Origin: Elusimicrobiales bacterium | GTDB lineage: Bacteria; Elusimicrobiota; Elusimicrobia; Elusimicrobiales; UBA9959 | Direction of reading: 5' to 3' | Assembly: GCA_026416895.1 (NCBI GenBank) | Contig: JAOAEH010000003.1 | Location: 1-6,630, forward strand | DNA length: 6,630 bases | Shown here: positions 1 to 6,017 of the stretch, one piece after another | Numbering within the stretch: the first letter of the stretch is position 1 | How the letters are laid out: every line of letters starts with the position of its first letter | The notes under the pieces: generated by a model | Database searches by the model: none | The model's input: only the letters and a program-made list of their open reading frames with translations | Told to the model about the DNA's origin: nothing | Position numbers and translations under genes: made by a program

Positions 1-119
1 CCCATTATAGTTGTAAAATCTCCTTTTTCTATTTTAAAATCAAGATTATCAAATATAACAATTGTTTCATTTGGAGTTATATATGTTTTTTTAAGTTTAG
101 TTATTTCTATTATATTCAT
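1..119 (-). CDS. lolD: LolD-type ABC transporter ATPase, N-terminal fragment (cut by window edge)
   Basis: Reading the minus strand from the ATG at 119-117 gives 39 codons open to the window edge, starting MNIIEITKLKKTYITP and ending EKGDFTTIM followed by a partial glycine codon. This is the N-terminal beta-sheet region of an ABC ATPase just before the Walker A loop: an early aromatic (Tyr13, the usual A-loop position), a 'FDNLDFKIEKGDF' segment, and 'TTIMG' where family members continue into GxSGSGKST. Walker A, Walker B and the signature motif lie outside the window. It begins only 4 nt after the stop of the LolC/E-type permease, so it is very likely that permease's ATPase, powering lipoprotein release from the inner membrane. 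The assignment as LolD rather than a MacB-type or other ABC ATPase rests on that neighbour. No strong ribosome binding site is visible (weak AAAGAT just upstream), which suits translational coupling. Confidence 0.85.
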   Translation of the reverse strand, partial: MNIIEITKLKKTYITPNETIVIFDNLDFKIEKGDFTTIM

Positions 120-123
120 ATCT

Positions 124-1326
124 TTAACCATATCTTATTGCATCAACAGGATCAATTTCTGATGCTTTTTTAGCTGGATAATATGCACTGATAATAGTTA
201 AACTGATTGTAAGAATAATTATGAATATAATGTCATAAAATTCGATTTTTACAGGAACTTTTGTTATATAATATATATCTGCTGGTAGTTCGACAATTTT
301 GTATTTTTTAACAATAAATAAAATTATTAATGAAAAGATGAAGCCTAATATGGTGCCTATAATGGAAATTATTGTTGCTAATGTAAGAAATATTTTTTTT
401 ATATATAGAGATGATATCCCTATTGCTCTCATTATCCCAATTTCCCTTTTTTTGATAAGTGTCATTATAAAGAGATTTGATGTTATGGCAAATGTTGATA
501 TTAGAACTATTAAAGAAAGAACTAATGACATTATGAACTTTTCGATTTTAAGTGCAGCAAAAAGATTTTTATTTATGTCTGAGAATGTTTTTATAGCAAA
601 ATAAAAAGGTATTTTCTTTTTTAATTCTACTTTAATTTTTTCAGAAATTTCTGGATTTTTTAATCTTATTTCTATGCCATTTGCTATTTTTTGATTAGAT
701 AAAAATGTTTTTGTTTCAGAAAAATCTATAAAAACTGCTGATGAATCATATTCAAAATATCCTGTATTAATTATTCCACTTATTTTAAGTTTTTTCATTT
801 TTGGAACTGTAATGCTTGCTAAATAATCTTCTTTTGGAATTAAGGCAATTATTTCATCTCCAACATATACACCTAATAATTTTGCAAGTTCTTCTCCTAT
901 AACTGCCTCTCCTTGATTATGCCAATTCCCATATTTTAGAGATTTTGAAATATTTGTAATTTTTATTTCTTCATTTGCTTTTACTGCTTTTATAACACAT
1001 CCAGCTGTCCTTGAAGGAGTGATTAATATTGCATTAAAAATTGCAAACTGGGAAAACGAGTCTATCTCTTTAAATTCTTTTAACTTTTTTTCGATCTCTT
1101 CTAAAGTTTCTTTATTCATTTCTCCGTATATAGTTATATGGGGATGAAAATCCATTATTTTTTGTCTAATTTCACTCTGAAATCCGTTTATTATGCTTAA
1201 TGTTACAAATATTGCAGTAACTGAAAGAGCTACTCCAATAGTAGATATAATAGTAGTAAATGTAGCAGCAGAATTTTTGCCAGTTCCTCTTATATATCTT
1301 GAGGCAATAAAAGAGATAAAATTCAT
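124..1326 (-). CDS. lolC: LolC/LolE-type lipoprotein-releasing ABC transporter permease
   Basis: A 400-residue inner-membrane permease of the LolC/LolE family, which with LolD extracts outer-membrane lipoproteins and hands them to the periplasmic carrier LolA. The layout is typical: a short cytoplasmic N-terminus with the family-like 'FIASRYIRG' (about 6-14), TM1 at about 24-48, a large periplasmic MacB-core-like domain (about 50-255), then three TM helices (about 264-290, 312-340, 362-384). Family hallmarks are 'NLFAALKIEKFIM' just before TM2, the coupling segment 'KKREIGIMRAIG' (292-303), 'ELPADIYYITKVPV' before TM4, and a C-terminal 'PAKKASEIDPVDAIRYG'. Length is normal. The ATG overlaps the lysS stop as ATGA (1326-1323), indicating translational coupling; only a weak AAGAAAA precedes it. 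LolC and LolE cannot be told apart here. Only one permease gene precedes lolD in this window, so a single permease acting as a homodimer (as in LolF-type systems) is possible. Confidence 0.92.
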   Translation of the reverse strand: MNFISFIASRYIRGTGKNSAATFTTIISTIGVALSVTAIFVTLSIINGFQSEIRQKIMDFHPHITIYGEMNKETLEEIEKKLKEFKEIDSFSQFAIFNAILITPSRTAGCVIKAVKANEEIKITNISKSLKYGNWHNQGEAVIGEELAKLLGVYVGDEIIALIPKEDYLASITVPKMKKLKISGIINTGYFEYDSSAVFIDFSETKTFLSNQKIANGIEIRLKNPEISEKIKVELKKKIPFYFAIKTFSDINKNLFAALKIEKFIMSLVLSLIVLISTFAITSNLFIMTLIKKREIGIMRAIGISSLYIKKIFLTLATIISIIGTILGFIFSLIILFIVKKYKIVELPADIYYITKVPVKIEFYDIIFIIILTISLTIISAYYPAKKASEIDPVDAIRYG

Positions 1327-2807
1327 TTGTTTTCTTGCGGCTTTAATAGAGGAAAAAGGATAACTTCTCTAATTGATGGTTTAGCTGAAAGTAACATAGT
1401 TAGTCTATCTATTCCTATTCCTATTCCACCAGTTGGTGGCATACCATATTCCATAGCCTCAATAAAATCTTTGTCCAAAATATCAGCTTCTCCTAAGTTT
1501 TCTTCAAATTTTTGCCGCATTTGTTCTAAAAGTCTAGACTTTTGGTCACAAGGATCATTTAGTTCTGTATAAGCATTTGCGATCTCCATTCCACCAGCAT
1601 AAAATTCGAATCTTTCAACTATGGCTTCGTCTCCATTTTTTAATTTTGCAAGAGGGGTTATTGCTGTTGGATAATCCATTATAAATACTGGTTGTATTAT
1701 TATGTCTTCTATAACTTTATCCATAATTCTTTCAAATATTTTAGCAGAAGGAATTTTTTCATCTGCATCAATCTTCATGTCTTTAGCAACTGCTAATAAT
1801 GCCTTTTTGTTGAAAGATTTTCCATTTAACACGTCATGAATATCTTTAGATGTTTTTTCCTTCCATATTTGAGGTAGATATACTCTCTTAAATGGTGGCC
1901 TGATTTTTATAGTATTTCCTTCATAGTTTATTTCTTCCATTTTAAATTCTTCGCAAAATTTTTCAAAGAGTATTTCTACTAGTTCTGCCATTTTGTTATA
2001 ATCGGCATAGGCTTTATATGCTTCAAGAGTAGTAAATTCAGGGTTGTGTTTAGTATCTACTCCTTCGTTTCTAAATACTCTTCCTATTTCATAAACTCCA
2101 TCGAAACCACCAATAATAAGTTTTTTTAAAGGAAGTTCAGTTGCTATCCTCATATATAACTCTATTTTTAAAGCATTATGAAATGTTATAAAAGGTCTTG
2201 CACTTGCTCCACCTGCTTGAGGAACTAGTACTGGAGTTTCAACTTCTATATATCCCAAAAAATTAAGGGTGTTTCTTATTATTGATATAATTTTGCTTCT
2301 TTTTAAAAATATTTCCATTACTTCTTCATTTGCTATTAAATCAAGATGTCTGTTTCTGTATCTTGTTTCTGGATCTGTTAATCCATGCCATTTTTCTGGC
2401 ATTGGTCTTATTGATTTTGAAAGAATAGTAAGTTTTTCAACATTTATTGTAAGTTCTCCTGTATGAGTTTTGAAAGTTTTTCCTTCAACACCTATAAAAT
2501 CACCAGTAGTTACATATTTTTTAAATATTTCATAATTATCATCTAAGATATCTTTTTTAAGATATACTTGTATTTTACCAGTAGAATCTTTTATATGAGC
2601 AAACGTTGCTTTTCCCATTATCCTTAACAATATTATTCTACCAGCTGTTTTAACTTGAGTTTCAAGTGGTAATTTTTTAACATCTTGTATTTTATGAGTT
2701 ATTTCATATCTTGGTGGATATGGCTCTATATTTTTTGATCTAAGCTCTTCAACTTTTTTATAATTAGAATTTATTATTTCTTCTAGTGTTGTTGTTTTGT
2801 TATCCAT
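1323..2807 (-). CDS. lysS: Lysyl-tRNA synthetase, class II
   Basis: A 494-residue class II lysyl-tRNA synthetase, which charges tRNA-Lys with lysine in the cytoplasm. The N-terminal OB-fold anticodon-binding domain covers about 53-135 ('VKTAGRIILLRIMGKATFAH' onward). The catalytic domain carries motif 1 (about 183-206, 'FLGYIEVETP' to 'GGASARPF'), motif 2 (about 238-260, 'VYEIGRVFRNEG' with RNEG at 246-249 and 'HNPEFT') and motif 3 (about 456-489, 'PPTGGIGIGIDRL', Arg468). 'HNALKIELYMRIATELPLK' and 'GGMEIANAYTELNDP' are lysine-site segments typical of LysS. Length is close to the usual 490-505 residues and no key motif is missing. The ATG at 2807 lies inside the end of the receiver gene (8-nt overlap, different frame) and has a strong AAAGGAG nine bases upstream. 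It ends in TGA, overlapping the start of the Lol permease. Confidence 0.98.
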   Translation of the reverse strand: MDNKTTTLEEIINSNYKKVEELRSKNIEPYPPRYEITHKIQDVKKLPLETQVKTAGRIILLRIMGKATFAHIKDSTGKIQVYLKKDILDDNYEIFKKYVTTGDFIGVEGKTFKTHTGELTINVEKLTILSKSIRPMPEKWHGLTDPETRYRNRHLDLIANEEVMEIFLKRSKIISIIRNTLNFLGYIEVETPVLVPQAGGASARPFITFHNALKIELYMRIATELPLKKLIIGGFDGVYEIGRVFRNEGVDTKHNPEFTTLEAYKAYADYNKMAELVEILFEKFCEEFKMEEINYEGNTIKIRPPFKRVYLPQIWKEKTSKDIHDVLNGKSFNKKALLAVAKDMKIDADEKIPSAKIFERIMDKVIEDIIIQPVFIMDYPTAITPLAKLKNGDEAIVERFEFYAGGMEIANAYTELNDPCDQKSRLLEQMRQKFEENLGEADILDKDFIEAMEYGMPPTGGIGIGIDRLTMLLSAKPSIREVILFPLLKPQENK

Positions 2808-3180
2808 TTTGTAATGCTCCTTTAATTAATCCTACTAGTTTTTTAGGGTCAAATGGTTTTTCTACAAATGCTTCAACATTTGCAGATATTTCAAAAAGTT
2901 CTCTTATTTGTCCTTTTGCTGTGAGTATAATTACAGGTATTTTTTTTAATTCTTCTGATTCAAGCATTTTTGTTTCAAAAGTATATCCATCCATCTCGGG
3001 CATCATTACATCTAAAATTATTAAATCTGGTTTAACTGGACTTTGTTTATCAGTTAGTTTTTCGTATGCTATTTTTCCATTTTGAGCTTCTATAACTTCA
3101 AATCCTTCTTTTTCAAGAAGAACTCTTAGAAGAAAAAGCACATCTTTTTCATCATCTATTATCATTATTTTTTTAGACAT
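2800..3180 (-). CDS. Single-domain response regulator (receiver only, CheY-like)
   Basis: A 126-residue protein consisting only of a phosphoacceptor receiver domain. All canonical residues are present: the acidic pair Asp9-Asp10 ('MIIDDEKDV'), phosphorylation site Asp57 in 'DLIILDVMMPEMDG', Thr87 in 'VIILTAKG', and Lys108-Pro109 in 'FVEKPF', with Phe105 at the usual aromatic-switch position. There is no DNA-binding or enzymatic output domain, so it would act by protein-protein contact or as a phosphorelay intermediate. No histidine kinase lies in the window, so its partner is unknown. The 'EKPFDPKKLVGLIKGAL' ending is common in receivers of sporulation- or polarity-type regulators as well as CheY-like ones, so a chemotaxis role should not be assumed. 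It lies 35 nt after the Mur ligase and overlaps lysS by 8 nt. Its ribosome binding site is an unusual run of seven G's. Confidence 0.95.
   Translation of the reverse strand: MSKKIMIIDDEKDVLFLLRVLLEKEGFEVIEAQNGKIAYEKLTDKQSPVKPDLIILDVMMPEMDGYTFETKMLESEELKKIPVIILTAKGQIRELFEISANVEAFVEKPFDPKKLVGLIKGALQNG
2817..2823 (-). promoter_or_regulatory. Ribosome binding site of lysS inside the receiver gene
   Basis: The minus strand reads AAAGGAG with nine bases to the lysS ATG at 2807. It lies wholly inside the 3' end of the upstream receiver gene, so translation of lysS can start independently while also being coupled to translation of the receiver. It is the best Shine-Dalgarno match in the window and fixes the lysS start. 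Confidence 0.8.
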
Positions 3181-3182
3181 TT

Positions 3183-3190
3183 CCCCCCCT
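3183..3190 (-). promoter_or_regulatory. Homopolymeric poly-G ribosome binding site of the receiver gene
   Basis: The minus strand reads AGGGGGGG, then AA and the ATG at 3180. Pairing AAGGGGG with the 16S rRNA anti-Shine-Dalgarno (CCUCC core) needs just one G-U wobble, so it can serve as the ribosome binding site with normal spacing. A run of seven G's is striking in DNA this AT-rich. Confidence 0.65.
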
Positions 3191-3215
3191 TTTTGTTGTA
3201 TACATAAAAAATAAT

Positions 3216-4613
3216 TTATTTTTCTTTTCCATATTTATAAATTTTATCATATTTTTCTTGTATGTTTTTGTATATATCAATTGCAAAACGATGAAGTGTT
3301 GGATCTCGTGCTCCAAATACAATAATTATATCTTCCTCATGTGATATGTTTGATATGAAATTTATTATTTCATTTCTATTATCGAAATAATAAGCATGTT
3401 TTTTTTCTTTTTTAACTTCTTTAATTATATCAAGTGATGATATGTCTTTATTAACACTTCCACCAGCATAATATATTTCAGGCATAATTAATATATCATT
3501 TATCCTTAGTTTTTTTGAAAATATTTCAATTAAATCATTTTTAAACATTCTTGTTGGAGCAAATCCATGTGGTTGATATATTACGATAAGTCTATTATTT
3601 GGTGAGGTTTCTATACAATGTGTTAAAGTAGCCAATATTTTGTGTGGATTATGTGCATAATCATCTATTACTTTAATTCCATTTATTTCTCCAATTATAT
3701 TGAATCTTCTAAATGTGCCTTTAAAAGTTGAAACTGCGTATGCAATATCTTTTATATTTATACCTTCGTCTAATGATATTCTTATAGCAGCAATTGCATT
3801 ATAAATATTATGCAAACCTCCGAGAGGCAAATTGAATTCTTGTCCATAAGCATTAAACTTAGAATTTGATAGATGTATTTTTAATATTTTTAAATTCGCT
3901 GAGTTTTTGCCATATAGTTTTGCTTTCTTTTGTATTTTTTGGTATAGGGAATATACTAATGGTTCATCCTCATTTATATAAACTGTCTCTGAGTTTAGTG
4001 CAAATCTTAAAAAAATTTTTTCTAATTCTTCAATAGTTTTATGGTCCTTTGTTATGTTATGAATTATTGCCTTTTGTGGATGATATTTCTCAATAGTTGC
4101 ATCTGATTCGTCTGCTTCAATAACAAGAATATCACCGTTATCATAGTAAGCATTTCCTATTAATCCTTTTTCCATAAGTGATAGTAGATATCCTCCATTT
4201 ATAAGTAAAGGTTTTAATGATAAAGTATTAAATATATGCCATATTAATGCTGTTAAAGTTGTTTTTCCACTTGTGCCACCAACTGCTATTGTCTTGTATC
4301 TATTGACGTAATGATTGAGAAGTTCAGATCTATGAATCATTTTAATTTTTTCTTCTTTAGCTTTTTTATATTCTGTATTTTCATTTTCTATAGCAGTTGA
4401 GTATATGAAATAATCTATATCTTTGGTTATATAGTTCCCGTTTTGTGGATGAATTTTTATTGACATTTTGGAGAATTTCTCTTTAATATCTAGATTTTCA
4501 CCTATATCGAAAGATCTGTCACTTCCTTCAACTTCATGCCCCTCGCTTTTTACTATTTGTGCTAAAGCACTCATTCCATTTCCTGCAATACCACAGAAAT
4601 AATACTTTGCCAT
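3216..4613 (-). CDS. MurC-like Mur ligase (UDP-N-acetylmuramate--alanine ligase family, divergent)
   Basis: A 465-residue three-domain Mur ligase, a cytoplasmic ATP-dependent enzyme class joining an amino acid or peptide to a UDP-MurNAc substrate. The N-terminal Rossmann-like domain has 'FCGIAGNGMSALA' (6-18), as in MurC. The central ATPase has the P-loop 'GGTSGKTT' (112-119, Lys117), the acidic 'EADESD' (166-171) and 'NITKDHKTIEEL' (186-197). 'GGLHNIYNAIAA' (265-276), 'FKGTFRRF' (297-304) and 'DDYAHNP' (317-323) lead into the C-terminal domain, with 'YQPHGFAPTR' (346-355), 'YYAGGSV' (381-387) and 'GARDPTL' (434-440). The overall pattern is MurC-like, but several positions differ from classical MurC: GTSGKTT where GTHGKTT is usual, KDHKTIEEL where DHxDxY is usual, YQPHGF for FQPHRF, and GARDP for the terminal GAGD. 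It may therefore be a MurC paralogue or an Mpl-like muropeptide-recycling ligase rather than the housekeeping MurC, and I leave the symbol empty. It starts 19 nt after the TPR gene without a visible Shine-Dalgarno. Confidence 0.88.
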   Translation of the reverse strand: MAKYYFCGIAGNGMSALAQIVKSEGHEVEGSDRSFDIGENLDIKEKFSKMSIKIHPQNGNYITKDIDYFIYSTAIENENTEYKKAKEEKIKMIHRSELLNHYVNRYKTIAVGGTSGKTTLTALIWHIFNTLSLKPLLINGGYLLSLMEKGLIGNAYYDNGDILVIEADESDATIEKYHPQKAIIHNITKDHKTIEELEKIFLRFALNSETVYINEDEPLVYSLYQKIQKKAKLYGKNSANLKILKIHLSNSKFNAYGQEFNLPLGGLHNIYNAIAAIRISLDEGINIKDIAYAVSTFKGTFRRFNIIGEINGIKVIDDYAHNPHKILATLTHCIETSPNNRLIVIYQPHGFAPTRMFKNDLIEIFSKKLRINDILIMPEIYYAGGSVNKDISSLDIIKEVKKEKKHAYYFDNRNEIINFISNISHEEDIIIVFGARDPTLHRFAIDIYKNIQEKYDKIYKYGKEK

Positions 4614-4620
4614 AAACTAA

Positions 4621-4626
4621 ATTATA
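4621..4626 (-). promoter_or_regulatory. Possible -10 element just upstream of the Mur ligase
   Basis: The minus strand reads a perfect TATAAT in the 19-nt gap, followed by seven bases (TTAGTTT) before the ATG. If used, transcription would start at or next to the ATG and give a leaderless message, which would match the absent Shine-Dalgarno. No good -35 hexamer is visible at 16-18 nt (the nearest is a weak TTCATT with a 19-nt spacer), and AT-rich DNA produces TATAAT often by chance. Confidence 0.25.
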
Positions 4627-4632
4627 CTTTAT

Positions 4633-5979
4633 TTAAAATTTTAAAAATGAACACTCAGGATGAGGTTTATAATTTATTTTTTTCTTTTTGTATATAGATT
4701 TAATTCCATATATAGCATCAGGAGCACAGGGACAGAGTTCAATGGCTTTTAAATAGTTTTTTTCTGCTTGTTCAAATTTGTTTTGTAGATATAATATATT
4801 AGCTTTTTCTACATAAAATTTATAGAACTCTATTTTATTTATATTGTTTTCAATTATTTTTAATGCTTCATCATATTTCTTTTGTCTTTCAAGTTTTACT
4901 ATTTCTTCTATAACTTTGCTTAATGAGAAGTTGTAGTTTTTGTTAATACATTTTCCTCTTATATTTTGAATTGCAATTTGTTTACAATTAAATTTATGCT
5001 TTTTACTTATTTTACTTATTATATTATTTGCTTTTTTACATAAATTTGTCATTTCGTCAATATTTGAGCTTATAATTGCAAAAGTTGGAAGTGTCATAAA
5101 GTTTTCTTTGATATAGCTTTCAAGTTCCAGATTTATTTCTTCTTCTCTTTTAGTTAAAGGTTTTCTTATGTATGATGATGAAATGTTTTTCCAATTTTTT
5201 TCAATATATATCTGAGCTTCAGTTAACTTTTCTAGTGATATAAGTTTTAAAAAGATAAGGAAATCTGAGTTAAATATTAATGAAGTATATTTTGGGTTGT
5301 AAGGGGGATCCTCTTCTATTATAGAAATAATATCGTTTATATGATCAGTATATAAATACTTATTTCCTTTTGTATATTTCTTTAGGAGAGGAATTGCATT
5401 ATCTTTTCTAAAATAATAAAGGTTTTTAATAGCTTTAACCAGATTGTATGATTTGAATTGTTTACAATAATCTTTTTTGGGTTTATAAACGGAATAAATT
5501 AATATTATACTTGAAACTATAATTGTTGGTATAGCCAAAATATTAAACAGTTTCTTGGAAATATTGTGATTATCTTCTTCATTTTTTGATATTAGTATGC
5601 TTATTCCAATTATCATAATGATGCCACAAGGAAATAGATATCTTTTTTCTACTGAAAATGGTAAATGAGTTAAAAAAATTAATATAACTAGTATCAAATA
5701 TATTCTTGTTAATTTGTTTTTTCTAATATATGAGAAAATTATAAATGTTAAAAATAAGAAGTTGAAAGTTTTTAAAAAAATTTTTATTTTTAAAAAAATT
5801 GTTTTTAGTATTTCTACAAATAGATTATCTGGTTTATATTTTTGAAGTATTTCTTCAATTTTTTCGTAATTTCCTTCAGCAGTATGTGTTATTGCATTTA
5901 GTCCAGTTAGTATATTTAAGTTTGCTCTGTTTTTTTCAACTAATAGGATCTCACCGCTTATACTATATGAAAAAATCAT
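4633..5979 (-). CDS. C-terminal part of membrane glycosyltransferase with TPR region (downstream frame)
   Basis: From the first ATG of this frame there are 448 codons. Residues 1-60 form a predicted loop, followed by TM helices at about 70-86, 90-108, 114-131 and 146-165. The segment 'THLPFSVEKRYLFP' (104-117) resembles the conserved arginine-tyrosine-proline region of late helices in GT-C glycosyltransferases. From about 170 to 350 the protein is soluble and I do not recognise a fold; it carries scattered cysteines (172, 314, 332, 344). Residues about 352-420 form a degenerate TPR followed by a good one ('ANILYLQNKFEQAEKNYLKAIELCPCAPDA'-like pattern, about 387-420, including a CPC), a protein-interaction module. 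The frame is open upstream of this ATG for another 19 codons, back to a stop at 6039-6037, and encodes membrane sequence there. The ATG also lacks a ribosome binding site. I therefore think it is not a true start but an internal methionine (residue 206) of the longer protein. Confidence 0.75.
   Translation of the reverse strand: MIFSYSISGEILLVEKNRANLNILTGLNAITHTAEGNYEKIEEILQKYKPDNLFVEILKTIFLKIKIFLKTFNFLFLTFIIFSYIRKNKLTRIYLILVILIFLTHLPFSVEKRYLFPCGIIMIIGISILISKNEEDNHNISKKLFNILAIPTIIVSSIILIYSVYKPKKDYCKQFKSYNLVKAIKNLYYFRKDNAIPLLKKYTKGNKYLYTDHINDIISIIEEDPPYNPKYTSLIFNSDFLIFLKLISLEKLTEAQIYIEKNWKNISSSYIRKPLTKREEEINLELESYIKENFMTLPTFAIISSNIDEMTNLCKKANNIISKISKKHKFNCKQIAIQNIRGKCINKNYNFSLSKVIEEIVKLERQKKYDEALKIIENNINKIEFYKFYVEKANILYLQNKFEQAEKNYLKAIELCPCAPDAIYGIKSIYKKKKINYKPHPECSFLKF
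5769..5800. repeat. 18-bp tandem repeat within the glycosyltransferase gene
   Basis: TTTTTAAAAAAATT occurs at 5769-5782 and again at 5787-5800, a period of 18 bp. In the protein this appears as the six-residue repeat IFLKIK-IFLKTF (residues 61-72 of the downstream frame). The period is a multiple of three, so the reading frame is unaffected. It looks like a small slippage duplication in low-complexity sequence. Confidence 0.6.
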
Positions 5980-6017
5980 CCATGGGAGTAAAAGCGTATA
6001 AGGTAAGAAAGCAGTAA

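Noticed and set aside
299..604. Plus-strand open frame of about 100 codons
   Set aside because: It lies wholly antisense inside the Lol permease gene, whose family motifs are clear. It has no ribosome binding site and no recognisable protein.
1327..1572. Plus-strand open frame antisense to lysS
   Set aside because: It is a shadow of the lysS motif 3 region (G and P runs give serine/isoleucine/proline repeats). No independent signal.
2269..2466. Plus-strand open frame antisense to lysS
   Set aside because: Antisense to conserved lysS sequence, with no start signal or protein resemblance.
2786..3085. Plus-strand open frame antisense to the receiver gene
   Set aside because: It covers the mirror of the conserved receiver domain and is explained by it.
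3197..3204. Palindrome TGTATACA between the Mur ligase and receiver genes as an operator
   Set aside because: Eight bases only, not repeated nearby, and easily expected by chance in AT-rich DNA.
4630..4650. A/T-only inverted repeat near the end of the TPR gene as a terminator
   Set aside because: The stem would be A-T pairs only with no G-C core, and it lies partly in coding sequence next to a closely spaced downstream gene.
5977..5979. ATG as an independent start of a separate TPR membrane gene
   Set aside because: There is no Shine-Dalgarno, and the same frame is open upstream and encodes the expected membrane continuation. Starting here would cut a helix block in two.
5799..6017. Plus-strand open frame opposite the glycosyltransferase junction
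   Set aside because: Fully explained as the reverse of coding sequence in the joined glycosyltransferase; no ribosome binding site.
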